Under the pieces are notes generated by a model that was not told the origin of the DNA, did not search any database, and saw only the letters and a list, made by a program, of their open reading frames with translations. From Streptomyces sp. ITFR-16 (lineage in GTDB: Bacteria > Actinomycetota > Actinomycetes > Streptomycetales > Streptomycetaceae), in the NCBI RefSeq assembly GCF_031844705.1, contig NZ_CP134609.1:5642001-5706000 (forward strand): a DNA stretch of 64,000 nt, written 5' to 3'. This document shows, in pieces, positions 51,718 through 59,901 of this stretch. Position 1 is the first letter of the stretch, and each line of letters starts with the position of its first letter. The position numbers and the translations under genes were made by a program.

Positions 51718-52377
51718 GTGACCAAGGGAAACAGCACCAAGATCACGGACGAGCTGTACGTGTACATGCTGGCGCACAATCCGCCGCTGGACGCGGTGCA
51801 GCGCGAGCTCGTCGAGACCACCTACGCCCGGCTGCCCGACCACGCCGGCATGCAGTCCGCCGAGGAGCAGGGCCCGCTGCTCGCCTTCCTCGTACGGCTG
51901 ACCGGCGCCCGGCACATCGTGGAGATCGGGACCTTCACCGGGTTCTCCGCCCTGGCGATGGCCCAGGCCCTGCCCGAGGACGGACGGCTGATCGCGTGCG
52001 ACGTCTCGGAGGAGTGGACGGCGTACGGCCGTGAGGCATGGGCGAAGGCAGGCGTGGCCGACCGGATCGACCTGCGGATCGCCCCCGCCCTCGACACCCT
52101 GCGGGCGATGCCCGAGGAGCCGCACATCGACTTCGCCTACCTCGACGCGGACAAGGGCGGCTACATCGCGTACTGGGAGGAGCTGGTGCCCCGGATGCGT
52201 CGGGGCGGTGTCGTCGCCACGGACAACGTGCTCTTCCACGGCGGTGTGACCGACCCGCACGCGACCGGCGGGGCGGCGGCCATCAAGGCGTTCAACGACC
52301 ATGTGTCCGCCGACCCGAGGATGGACAGCGTGCTGCTCACGGTGGCGGACGGCCTGACGCTGTCGCGCAAGCGGTAG
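51718..52377 (+). CDS. SAM-dependent O-methyltransferase (class I, CCoAOMT type)
   Basis: A 219-residue protein from GTG 51718 with AGGGAG upstream. The Methyltransf_3 layout is clear: glycine-rich HIVEIGTFTGFSALAMAQ (SAM loop), LIACDVSEEWT (acidic ribose contact), IDFAYLDADKGGY (metal-binding Asp and catalytic region) and VATDNVLFHG. It methylates catechol-type hydroxyls in known relatives; the substrate here is unknown. It lies 120 bases after the HAD gene. Confidence 0.92.
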   Translation: MTKGNSTKITDELYVYMLAHNPPLDAVQRELVETTYARLPDHAGMQSAEEQGPLLAFLVRLTGARHIVEIGTFTGFSALAMAQALPEDGRLIACDVSEEWTAYGREAWAKAGVADRIDLRIAPALDTLRAMPEEPHIDFAYLDADKGGYIAYWEELVPRMRRGGVVATDNVLFHGGVTDPHATGGAAAIKAFNDHVSADPRMDSVLLTVADGLTLSRKR

Positions 52378-52384
52378 CGGTCCC

Positions 52385-52417
52385 TCCCGGGTTGCCGGTT
52401 TCCCGGCTTACCCGGGA
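52385..52417. terminator. Bidirectional terminator, methyltransferase / FmdB
   Basis: Perfect outer arms TCCCGGGT/ACCCGGGA and inner GCCGG/CCGGC around a 4-base loop, between convergent genes. Confidence 0.8.
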
Positions 52418-52422
52418 ACGGG

Positions 52423-52641
52423 TCAGCCGCAGCAGCCACCGCCGCAGCAGCCGCCCCCGCCGCCACCGGCCGACGGAGCGGGCGCGGACCCGGCCGAGCC
52501 GCCCACGGCCACGGCGGAGAGCAGCTTCACGGTGTCCTCGTGCCCGGCGGGGCAGGAGGCGGGGTCGGAGGACTCGGCCATCGGACGGCTGAGCTCGAAG
52601 GTGTCTCCGCAGGAGCGGCAGCGGTACTCGTAACGAGGCAT
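52423..52641 (-). CDS. FmdB-family zinc-ribbon protein
   Basis: A 72-residue protein. The N-terminal zinc ribbon is YEYRCRSCGDTFELSRPM, with the second pair represented by CPAGHE, so the last ligand may be His rather than Cys. The C terminus is Gly-rich with two CC pairs (GGCCGGGCCG) that could bind metal. FmdB was named from a formamidase regulator; most members are of unknown function. It is upstream of the convergent terminator and near DUF4383 on the same strand. Confidence 0.88.
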   Translation of the reverse strand: MPRYEYRCRSCGDTFELSRPMAESSDPASCPAGHEDTVKLLSAVAVGGSAGSAPAPSAGGGGGGCCGGGCCG

Positions 52642-52650
52642 GGCCCCAGG

Positions 52651-53353
52651 CTATCCGCCAGGACCTGTCCGGCGTATCAGGGTCGGGGCCGCCGCTCCTG
52701 ATCCGCCGGAGAGCCCCTGGCCCGTGCCGTCCCTCCGTACGACCGGCATCTCCTCGACCGCCCGGCGCCGGGCGAGGCGCTGCTCGTGCTCGGCCTCCTC
52801 GGGGTGGCGGGCCCGCCAGTACGGGTTGTCGTGGGGGAGCCCGCCGCTGACCCGCCCATACATCCCGAACATCATCAGCATCAGCCCGACCACGAAGCTG
52901 AACAGCACGTTCTGCATCCGGAAGGCGAGGAAGTTGAGCCCGGTGTCCAGCAGGGCGAGATTGACGAAGCCGCTGAGGACGAAGACGACGCCCAGCACCA
53001 TGTTGAGCGTCGAGGCGATGTTGCCGCCGATCACCATGCCGGCGAACAGCAGCAGCCCGACGCAGATCGACAGCACGCCCAGCGCGCCGTTGGTGCTCAG
53101 GCCCGCGACGGTGTCACCGCCGGTGTCGAAGAAGCCGATCCGGTCGATCAGCCCCAGGATGCCGAAGACGAGCAGTACCAGCCCCATCAGCCCGGCGCCG
53201 ACGCGGTAGACGCGGCTGAGCCGGTGGTCGACCGGGAGCTGATCGTCGAAGCGGGCGACCTTGCGGTGCAGGCCGGGCCGCCGGGTGCGGGGGGAACGGG
53301 TGGAGTGCGGGGGGGGGGGGGGGGTGGGTGGGACGCAGTGAGTGCGTGGCCAT
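52651..53353 (-). CDS. DUF4383 membrane protein, frame broken at a poly-G run
   Basis: The 178-codon frame from 53187 encodes a protein with about four membrane helices (LVLLVFGILGLIDRIGFF, GVLSICVGLLLFAGM, TLNMVLGVVFVLSGFVNLALL, NVLFSFVVGLMLMMFGMYG), typical of DUF4383. The usual N terminus lies upstream: in the same frame the text GLHRKVARFDDQLPVDHRLSRVYRVGAG precedes MGLVLL. An ATG at 53353 opening MATHSLRPTHPPP is in another frame. The two are joined by a run of 16 G on the plus strand (53309-53324), and a run of 14 or 17 would fuse them. Either a sequencing or assembly error, or a slippage-prone switch. Confidence 0.75.
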
Positions 53354-53447
53354 GGGGCCCTCCTTCGCCTGCCGCTACCACCAGGATCACCCGGGGCGGG
53401 CCGGTGCGCACACCAAGGCGCCCCCCGCCCCCGGCCCGACGGGGCGG

Positions 53448-54854
53448 TCAGGCGCCGGCCCCGGCGCCGCGCTCCTCACGGATCTCGGAGACGACACGCG
53501 CCGCCGTCTGCCGGACACCTTCGGTCACGGTCAGGAAGTGCCAGTAGTCGGGGTGGCGGCCTTCGAGCCCGGTGATGGCCTGGTCGAGCCGGGCCACCGC
53601 GTCGTCGAGCGGCCGGGCGTGGCGCGGCTCGGGCGTGTGGCGCCCGGCCATGGCCAGCCGCTGGGCGTCACGGATGGCGAACCGGGTCCGCTGGATCTCC
53701 TGCTGCGGGTCCTTGGCGACCGCGTCCAGCCGCTGGAGCCGGTCACCGGCGGCGGACACCGCCTCGTCCGTGGCGTTGAGCAGGGCCCGTACCGTGCTCA
53801 GCCGGGAGGTGGCGTCGGCCCAGCGCTGCTCGTCGCGCGCCTTCGACGCCTCCTTGATCTTCTCCTCGGCCTGCCGGACATTGACGGCCGCCTGCTCGGG
53901 TACGGGCTGGAGGTCCTGCCAGCACGCGGCGGAGAACCGGCGCCGCAGCTCGCTGAGCACTGGCTCAACGGAGGCGGAGCGGGTGGTCAGCGCCTGCGCG
54001 CGGGTCCGCAGCGACACCAGCCGGCGGTCGATCTCGGCGGCCCGCTCGGGCAGCTGCGCCGCCTCGGCCCGCACGGCTTCGGCGTCCCGCAGCACCTGGT
54101 CGGCACGCTGGAGGGTCTCGGCCACGCCGTGCTGCCCGGCGCCCTGGTTGAGCTTGGTCAGCTCGGGGGCGAGGGCGGCGAGCCGGGCGGCGAGATCGTC
54201 CGCCCGCAGTCCGGACGCCCGCACCGCGTCGAGAGCGTTGCTCGCGGCGAGGAGTGCCTGCCGCGCCCGCTCCACGGCGGGGGCGAGCCGGGCGAGCTGG
54301 GTCTCGGCGCTGCCGAGCAGCGGCCCGAGCCCGGACGCGAAGCGTTCGAGGTCGCCCTTGAGGCGGACCAGCTGGTCCTTGGCGGAGGACAGCTCGGTCC
54401 GGGCGCGTGAGGCGACGGCGGGTTCGAGATCGTCCCGGTCGAGGTCATGCGCGTCGACGGCGGTGATGTAGGCGTGACTGGCCTCGTCGATGCGCTGCCC
54501 GAGGGCGGCGAAGTCGGCGACGGCCTTGCGGGCGGCCGGCGAGCTGTCCACCGCGGTGATCGTCTCGATCGAGATCTTCAGATCGCGCTGGGCGGTGTCG
54601 AGCTCGTAGAAGGCCTCGGCGGCGGCGTCCTTGGCGGCCTGCGCCTCGGCCCGCTGCCCTTCCCCGCGCCCGCCGAACCAGCGCCGCGTACCGCCGCCGG
54701 CGACGGCGCCGGGCAGCACGGCGGCGAACAGGACCACCGGCAGCACCATCAGCCCGAGCACACCGCTGCCGCGCCCGACGGGGACCTCTCCAACAGCTCT
54801 GACGGCGGAACTCCCACCCGCTCTCGCCTGCGGCTTCGCGTGTGTCGCCGTCAC
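53448..54854 (-). CDS. Membrane-anchored coiled-coil protein of unknown function
   Basis: A 468-residue protein from GTG 54854 with GGGAGAGG upstream. Residues 25-55 hold one membrane helix (GVLGLMVLPVVLFAAVLPGAVAGG). The remaining 400 residues are long amphipathic helices rich in Ala, Arg, Glu and Leu, without Gly/Pro breaks, and are predicted to form extended coiled coils on one side of the membrane. It is a recurrent Streptomyces hypothetical and could act as a scaffold. No enzymatic motif. A short gap separates it from the DUF4097 gene on the same strand. Confidence 0.75.
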   Translation of the reverse strand: MTATHAKPQARAGGSSAVRAVGEVPVGRGSGVLGLMVLPVVLFAAVLPGAVAGGGTRRWFGGRGEGQRAEAQAAKDAAAEAFYELDTAQRDLKISIETITAVDSSPAARKAVADFAALGQRIDEASHAYITAVDAHDLDRDDLEPAVASRARTELSSAKDQLVRLKGDLERFASGLGPLLGSAETQLARLAPAVERARQALLAASNALDAVRASGLRADDLAARLAALAPELTKLNQGAGQHGVAETLQRADQVLRDAEAVRAEAAQLPERAAEIDRRLVSLRTRAQALTTRSASVEPVLSELRRRFSAACWQDLQPVPEQAAVNVRQAEEKIKEASKARDEQRWADATSRLSTVRALLNATDEAVSAAGDRLQRLDAVAKDPQQEIQRTRFAIRDAQRLAMAGRHTPEPRHARPLDDAVARLDQAITGLEGRHPDYWHFLTVTEGVRQTAARVVSEIREERGAGAGA

Positions 54855-54925
54855 ATCCCTCTCCCGTGCCGTTTCGCCCTGCCCGGTACATTCTCCCACC
54901 AGGTAAGGACGAACACACGGGCCGG

Positions 54926-55696
54926 TTAGTTCGCGCTTCGCACGGTGACTTCCCCGTTGTCGCTGCGGGCCTTCACGGTGTGCGGGCTGTCGTCGCTGCG
55001 GGGGACGCTCACGGAGACGTCCCCGTTGTCGGCGGACGCGGACACGGCGTACCGGCTCGTGCCCGCCGGCAGGTCGATCGTCACGCTCCCGTTGTCGCTG
55101 ACGGTGTCCACGAGATCCGGCACCCGGCTGAAGTCGAGGTCCACCGCCCCGTTGTCCGACCGGGCGACGACGGACGAGCCCGAGATCCGCTCGGCCCGGA
55201 CGGACCCGTTGTCGCTCTTCAGCTCCAGGGGCCCGCTGACATCGCGCACGACGACCCCGCCGTTGTCCGAGTAGAGCTTGAGCGCGGTGTCGAACCCGGA
55301 GGCGGTGACCTTCCCGTTCCCCGCGTCCACGGTCAGCGCGAGCCCCCGCGGCACCTTCACCTGGTGCCGCGCCTCGCAGTCACTGATCATCGCCTTGCAC
55401 TTCACCCGGAGCGTGAGGGTGTCCCCCTCCAGTTTCCACACGGGATCGGGCCCGCTCCCGAGCACCACCCACCCGTCGACCCGCCGGGTCACCTCCACGT
55501 CCTTCACATCGGCGGGCACGACCTCCACGGTGGAGTTCTCCGCATCGATGGTGAGCGCCTTCCCGCTGTACGCGAACGCCTTGTGCTCGACGGGCGCGTC
55601 CTCCACATCGGTGGTCCCGCACCCACTGAGCGCGGCAACGAGCAGAACGGTGCCCCCGGCGGCCACGAGGGCGCTGGTGCGGATACGCATGGTCAT
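54926..55696 (-). CDS. DUF4097 beta-repeat lipoprotein
   Basis: A 256-residue protein from ATG 55696, with AGGGGGA upstream; ATG 55690 is also possible. The signal peptide ends in the lipobox LSGC near residue 27. The mature part is a DUF4097-type beta-helix with regularly spaced SDNG turns (YSDNGGVV, KSDNGSVR, RSDNGAVD, VSDNGSVT, ADNGDVS, RSDNGEVT), each one turn of the helix. Two cysteines near KCKAMISDCEARHQV may pair. Such proteins are often envelope stress or adhesin-like; the function is unknown. Confidence 0.88.
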   Translation of the reverse strand: MTMRIRTSALVAAGGTVLLVAALSGCGTTDVEDAPVEHKAFAYSGKALTIDAENSTVEVVPADVKDVEVTRRVDGWVVLGSGPDPVWKLEGDTLTLRVKCKAMISDCEARHQVKVPRGLALTVDAGNGKVTASGFDTALKLYSDNGGVVVRDVSGPLELKSDNGSVRAERISGSSVVARSDNGAVDLDFSRVPDLVDTVSDNGSVTIDLPAGTSRYAVSASADNGDVSVSVPRSDDSPHTVKARSDNGEVTVRSAN

Positions 55697-55950
55697 GATG
55701 ATCAAGTCCCCCTGGCTGTACAGCCCTGCCTGCCCTGCTACGGATGTGCCCCACGGTATGCAGCACCCCGGGCCCCCGACGATCCGGACGGCTACCGTCT
55801 TGGGGGTGGGGATATCCCCCGTAGGAGTCGCGCCCGCCTCCTCCCGGCGGCGGGGCGGGGCCCGGCGGAACCCTCGCACCGGCGGCCGGCCCGCCGGGTA
55901 ACCGATTGTCGACGTGCGCCGTGAGCCATGTAACCTGTTCCCTCATCCAC

Positions 55951-56022
55951 GGGTGCGTAGCTCAGGGGTAGAGCGCTGCTCTTACAAAGCAGATGTCGGC
56001 GGTTCGAAACCGTCCGCGCCCA
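55951..56022 (+). tRNA. tRNA-Val (anticodon UAC)
   Basis: A complete cloverleaf by eye. The acceptor arms GGGTGCG/CGCGCCC pair with one G-U, the anticodon stem CTGCT/AGCAG encloses the loop CTTACAA (anticodon TAC), and the T arm is GGCGG-TTCGAAA-CCGTC. The discriminator A is followed by CCG, so CCA is not fully encoded. It reads the valine codon GUA, rare in this genome. It is followed by a strong terminator. Confidence 0.95.
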
Positions 56023-56053
56023 CCGTAGGCAGTTGCAGGTGAGAGCCTGAATC

Positions 56054-56087
56054 GGCCTCCTGGTCCACACGGACCGGGGGGCCTTTT
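56054..56087 (+). terminator. Intrinsic terminator of tRNA-Val
   Basis: A 13-base stem with two G-U pairs (56054-56066 with 56071-56083), a 4-base loop and then TTTT, 32 bases past the tRNA. Confidence 0.85.
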
Positions 56088-56248
56088 CCACGATCGAGGA
56101 CGCATGGAGTCCACGGTGTGCCCGGGGCCGATCCGGCGAGGCCCCTCCCGTAACAGGAGACGGGATCGGGCTCCCGCAGGGGCGGTTCAGGGTCGTGCGG
56201 GCGCCGGCGTCGTGATCGGTGGGGGCCGGACGGGCGCACACTGGGGGT

Positions 56249-56497
56249 ATGGCCCTACCCAGAACGCATCATTGTCCCGTCTGTGTCGACGGGGCCGCGC
56301 CCGATTCGGGAGTTCTTCACGAGGATCTTGTCATCGGCGCGCCGCTGTCCATGGAAGAGCTCACCGACGCCCAGCGTCTCGATCGGTTCGCCCACAAGTA
56401 CGCGCACGACGGATGCCAGGTCCGGGAGGTTCGGCGGGTGCCTCATGACACCTTGAGTGGGTACGCCTGGTCGGTTCGGTTCGTCGAGAGCGTGTGA
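56249..56497 (+). CDS. Small hypothetical protein with a CPVC motif
   Basis: An 82-residue protein from ATG 56249 with GGGGGT upstream. It contains HHCPVC near the N terminus and a second Cys at CQVREVRR, so a metal site is possible. The family is not recognised. Composition is coding-like, and the gene is isolated between the tRNA and another unknown gene. Confidence 0.55.
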   Translation: MALPRTHHCPVCVDGAAPDSGVLHEDLVIGAPLSMEELTDAQRLDRFAHKYAHDGCQVREVRRVPHDTLSGYAWSVRFVESV

Positions 56498-56627
56498 GTG
56501 TGCGGGCGGTGAGCAGCCCGTAGTCGTGTGCGGCAGAGGCCCAGGGCGCCGGCGGTGAGCCGGGATCCTGGGTTTTGTCTTGGGGCAACTCGGCGTGAAG
56601 TGTGCCGAGTTCGGGTGTAATGGGGCG

Positions 56628-57152
56628 ATGGATCAAGGCATTGCGGGGCTCCTCGGGGCGGCGCTCGGCGGGGCGATCGGGGTCGCCGGGACTCTGGGGG
56701 CCGCGCGGCTGACCGGCAGGGATCAGCGGCGGGGGCAGCACGAGCACTGGCGGCGTACGGAGCGGCGAGGGGCCTACAGCCATCTGCTGAGCAAGGTGTC
56801 CGAGGCCATGCGGGTCGGGGGCAAGGCGCTGGACGCCTATGAGGACGAGCTGCCGGAGGCCGGGGCGCTCATCGGGCAGTTCGACGAGATGGTGCACACC
56901 CTCGACGAGGCCGAGAGCCTGGTGGCGCTCGAAGGGCCGGAGAGCGCCGAGGCTGCGGCCATGGAGTTGGTCGGGGCGGTGTACCAGTTCAGCAATGTGC
57001 TGGTTCTCACCCATGCCGTCGACGAGGGCGAGTACATCCCTTCCCTGCATGAACCCCCGCTCGGCAGCACCTCGTTGTGGGACGCGAAGGGAAAGGCCTA
57101 CGAGGCATCGGACGCCTTTATCCGTCTCTGCCGGCGGCTGCTCGACGAGTGA
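56628..57152 (+). CDS. Hypothetical protein with N-terminal membrane segment
   Basis: A 174-residue protein from ATG 56628 (MDQGIAGLLGAALGGAIGVAGTLGAARL). The glycine-rich N terminus forms one membrane helix, followed by a basic RR-rich stretch (RDQRRGQHEHWRRTERRGAYSHLL) and then a helical, acidic domain (ALDAYEDELPEAGALIGQFDEMVHTLDEAESL). No known domain is recognised. Common in Streptomyces as a conserved hypothetical. Confidence 0.7.
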   Translation: MDQGIAGLLGAALGGAIGVAGTLGAARLTGRDQRRGQHEHWRRTERRGAYSHLLSKVSEAMRVGGKALDAYEDELPEAGALIGQFDEMVHTLDEAESLVALEGPESAEAAAMELVGAVYQFSNVLVLTHAVDEGEYIPSLHEPPLGSTSLWDAKGKAYEASDAFIRLCRRLLDE

Positions 57153-57192
57153 GCCCTGAGCCCCGGGCGCGGAGCCGTCGGCCGCGCGGCGG

Positions 57193-57768
57193 TCACCGGC
57201 CGTCGCGTGCCTGCTGTACGGCCGCGAGGATCGCCTGCCACGGCGGGGCCAGGGACTCGCCGGCCTCGCGCGGTTCGTGCAGCGGCCACACCTCGGGGCC
57301 GTACACCAGATGGGCGCCTGCCGTGCGCAACGTCGCGATGTGCCCCGGCCACGCCGGATGCCGGGCGTGCGCCGCGTTGACGCGGGGGAACAGGACGACC
57401 GGGACCCCGATCGTGCCCAGCGCCTCGCCCACCAGGGTCAGGGCCTGGCTGTCCGCGATGCCCGTCGCCAGCTTGGCCACGTAGTTCGCGGTCGCCGGGG
57501 CGACGACACAGCAGTCGGGCACGGGGTGGGGGCGCGGTTCGGCCGGGAGGCGGGGCGTGTCCCGTACGGGCAGGCCGGTCAGCGCCTCCAGGCGGTCCAG
57601 CTCGCCGTTCGCCCGCAGCCAGCGGCCCGCGTTCGGGGTCAGCGTCACGGCCACCCGCCAGCCGAGCGCCATGGCCGGCTCGACCAGGCCGGTGCGCAGG
57701 GACCCGGCCCCGTCGGCCGCCGTCCCCACCACCGCGAGCACTCCGCGACTGCGCCTGCCCGCGCTCAC
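57193..57768 (-). CDS. Flavoprotein (PPC-decarboxylase / Dfp-like)
   Basis: A 191-residue protein from GTG 57768. The N terminus has a Rossmann-like VLAVVGTAADGAG loop, and the FMN-type signature CCVVAPATANYVAKLATGIADSQALTLVGEAL matches the flavoprotein family that includes phosphopantothenoylcysteine decarboxylase and lantibiotic decarboxylases. Substrate unknown. It lies downstream of the TetR-zinc-finger gene on the same strand, 40 bases away. Confidence 0.85.
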   Translation of the reverse strand: MSAGRRSRGVLAVVGTAADGAGSLRTGLVEPAMALGWRVAVTLTPNAGRWLRANGELDRLEALTGLPVRDTPRLPAEPRPHPVPDCCVVAPATANYVAKLATGIADSQALTLVGEALGTIGVPVVLFPRVNAAHARHPAWPGHIATLRTAGAHLVYGPEVWPLHEPREAGESLAPPWQAILAAVQQARDGR

Positions 57769-57808
57769 CGTGCCACCCCCGGCTCCACATCGGTACGTCC
57801 TCACGCTT

Positions 57809-58585
57809 TCACGTCTCGGGCCTCGCGTCCCGGCTCCCCGCGTCTCGGATCGTGCCCAGCCGCCGGCGACGCGCGCGCTGGCGGCAGGTCGCTCCGCAGT
57901 AGCGCGCCGGGCGGCCGGTGGGCCGGGCCTCGAACCCCGTCCCGCACTCCTCGCACTGCGACACGGCGAGAGGGGCGCCCGGAGCGTCACGAAAGCCTCG
58001 CCCTTGCGTGACGCGTGGCGGCGTCCGCAGGCTCTCCAGCGCCAGCCGCACCATGCGTGTGCCGCGGTGGGGGTCGTGGTGGGCGGCCCACATCGTCGCG
58101 CACCCGACGGTGAGCGCGGCGACATCGTCCGTACTCACGTCGGCGCGGACCCCGCCGGCCCGCTGGGCCGCGCCGAGCAGTTCGCCGAGGGCCCGGCGGA
58201 ACCGCCGGACCGACGCCGCCAGGACCGGCCTCGGCCAGCTCGTCTGCGCGGCCAGGGCGTCGCACGCGTGGGTGCGCCCGTGGGACGAGTCGACGACCTC
58301 CAGGAGGAAGCCGAAGAACGCCGCGACGGGTTGCGTGCGGGCCGCCCAGCGCCCGGCCGCGTCCACCAGTGCGTCGACCTGCTGGACGAGCACCGCCTCC
58401 AGCAGGATCTCCTTGCTGGGGAAGTGCCGGTACACGGTGCCGGCGCCGACCCCCGCCTGTCGCGCGATCTCGCCGAGGGAGACCTCCAGTCCGTGCGCGT
58501 CGAACGCCCGCGAGGCGGCGGCGAGCACCTTCGTACGGTTGCGGCGGGCATCGGCCCGGCCGGTGTCCTGGGGAACTGCGGTCAT
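57809..58585 (-). CDS. TetR-family regulator with C-terminal zinc-finger-like tail
   Basis: A 258-residue protein. The helix-turn-helix is FDAHGLEVSLGEIARQAGVGAGTVYRHFPSKEILLEAVL, followed by a regulatory helical domain with CATMWAAHH near residue 175. The last 45 residues add CEECGTGFEARPTGRPARYCGATCRQRARRRR: a CxxC pair, then CxxxC and a basic end, as in small zinc ribbons that touch nucleic acid. A second DNA- or protein-binding module on a TetR protein is unusual. It is divergent from the NmrA-type gene, with a GTGGA-GCAT-TCCAC operator between them. Confidence 0.87.
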   Translation of the reverse strand: MTAVPQDTGRADARRNRTKVLAAASRAFDAHGLEVSLGEIARQAGVGAGTVYRHFPSKEILLEAVLVQQVDALVDAAGRWAARTQPVAAFFGFLLEVVDSSHGRTHACDALAAQTSWPRPVLAASVRRFRRALGELLGAAQRAGGVRADVSTDDVAALTVGCATMWAAHHDPHRGTRMVRLALESLRTPPRVTQGRGFRDAPGAPLAVSQCEECGTGFEARPTGRPARYCGATCRQRARRRRLGTIRDAGSRDARPET

Positions 58586-58619
58586 GTCACGTAATCCCTT
58601 GTCCGTGCCGCTCAACCGG

Positions 58620-58633
58620 GTGGAGCATTCCAC
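58620..58633. promoter_or_regulatory. Predicted TetR operator
   Basis: A perfect dyad GTGGA-GCAT-TCCAC lies in the 105-base divergent gap between the TetR gene and the NmrA-type gene. Short GTGGA/TCCAC dyads of this form are typical TetR-family sites. It probably controls both genes. Confidence 0.55.
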
Positions 58634-58690
58634 ATCGACCCCGGGCCCAACCCGACCGGACCCGCCTACCGTCCCGGGGTGGAGGACGAC

Positions 58691-59590
58691 ATGACCACTG
58701 ACCGCCTGACCGTGGTGACCGGCGCGACCGGCCGGCAGGGCGGCGCCACCGCGCACCGGCTGCTCGCCGCCGGCAGGCCGGTGCGCGCGCTCGTACGGGA
58801 CACGGCCGCGCCCACCGCCCGCGCGCTCGTAGCCGCGGGAGCGCAGCTCGTGCGCGGCGACTTCGACGACGCGTCGAGCCTGCCCGCCGCTCTGGAGGGA
58901 GCGGCGGCCCTGTTCGCCGTACCGCCCGTGGCGTTCGGGCCGGGCGGCACCGACGTGGAGCACGAGTTCGCCCGGGGGCGGGCGCTGATCGACGCCGCGG
59001 CCTCGGCGGGGGTCGACCAGGTCGTGTTCACCGGCATCGCGTCCACGCCGGGCCGCATCGGCGGCTCCGAGGGGAAGCGGCGCATCGAGGACTACCTGCA
59101 CGGGCGGATCCGGTCGGTGACCGTTCTCCGTCCGGTCCGGTTCATGACGAACTATCTCGGCACGGCCGCCGTCGGAATCGACGGCATCGTCCACGGCGTG
59201 CACCGGCACATCTTCCCGCCGGACGAACCCGTCCAGATCATCGCCGTGGAGGACATCGCCGAGTTCGCCGCGCTGGCCTTCGACCAGCCGGACCGGTTCG
59301 CCGGACGGACCCTGGAGCTGGCCGGGGACGCCCCCACCCCGCTGGAGGCGGCCGCCGCGATCGCCGAGGCCACGGGGGCCGAGGTGCGCTACGAGCAGAT
59401 CACCCGGGCCGAGGCGGCCACGCTCAACCCCGAGATCGCCCGGGTCAGGGAGAGCTGGGCGGCCGGGTCGCGCTGGCACGCGGACATCGAGGCGCTGCGG
59501 GTCATCCACCCCGGGCTGCGTACGCTCACGGACTGGCTCGCCGGGCCCGGCGGCGACGAGCTGCGGTCGCACCTGCTCAAGGACGCCTAG
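58691..59590 (+). CDS. NmrA-type NAD(P)-binding protein
   Basis: A 299-residue SDR-like protein from ATG 58691, which follows GGAGG at ideal spacing (58680-58684); GTG 58679 is less likely. The N-terminal dinucleotide-binding motif TVVTGATGRQGG is typical of NmrA/atypical SDRs, with RALVRD setting cofactor choice toward NADP. No canonical YxxxK is visible, so it may be a redox sensor rather than an enzyme. It is likely under the divergent TetR regulator. Confidence 0.9.
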   Translation: MTTDRLTVVTGATGRQGGATAHRLLAAGRPVRALVRDTAAPTARALVAAGAQLVRGDFDDASSLPAALEGAAALFAVPPVAFGPGGTDVEHEFARGRALIDAAASAGVDQVVFTGIASTPGRIGGSEGKRRIEDYLHGRIRSVTVLRPVRFMTNYLGTAAVGIDGIVHGVHRHIFPPDEPVQIIAVEDIAEFAALAFDQPDRFAGRTLELAGDAPTPLEAAAAIAEATGAEVRYEQITRAEAATLNPEIARVRESWAAGSRWHADIEALRVIHPGLRTLTDWLAGPGGDELRSHLLKDA

Positions 59591-59822
59591 GGCGGAGGGA
59601 GTCGGGCGGAGCGACTGCCGTGCGGAGCGCGTGATCGTCGGGGCGGCTCGGCGCGATCGGCGCGGCGGGGGAGCGGCTCGCCATGCCCGCCGCGTATCTG
59701 CTGGTCGCCCTCGCCCCGGCGTACTGGACCACGCCGCACATCCTGCTCGTGTGCGCCGCCGTCGTCCTTGCCGCCGGTGCGGGCGACGCCGGTCGCGCGC
59801 AGATGCCCGGTAGGTCGTCGGT
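59591..59822. other. Non-coding gap before the methyltransferase promoter
   Basis: About 230 bases. A hydrophobic in-frame stretch on the plus strand from 59683 (PAAYLLVALAPAYWTTPHILL) resembles part of a membrane protein but has no supported gene context and runs into the methyltransferase promoter, so it is probably a relic or chance frame. Nothing else is seen. Confidence 0.4.
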
Positions 59823-59850
59823 TTGTATATGCCGGTCACCGACCTATAGT
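59823..59850 (+). promoter_or_regulatory. Methyltransferase promoter with element shared with padR
   Basis: TTGTAT (59823-59828) and TATAGT (59845-59850) are 16 bases apart. The stretch 59828-59847, TATGCCGGTCACCGACCTAT, is 17/20 identical to the padR promoter element and lies in the same orientation relative to transcription. The outer TAGGTCG/CGACCTA arms form a larger dyad (59811-59847). Confidence 0.6.
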
Positions 59851-59901
59851 GAAGGGAGTCCCGGCCGGGGCATCGTCCTGCAGCAGCGCAGAGGAGTAGG
59901 C

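Noticed and set aside
53114..53353. 79-codon Pro-rich frame on the minus strand opposite the poly-G run
   Set aside because: It is an out-of-frame reading of the DUF4383 N-terminal region created by the homopolymer run, not a separate gene.
59683..59901. In-frame hydrophobic extension upstream of the methyltransferase ATG
   Set aside because: The promoter (59823-59850) and GAGGAG before 59902 place the start at 59902; the upstream peptide has no family match that I can recognise.
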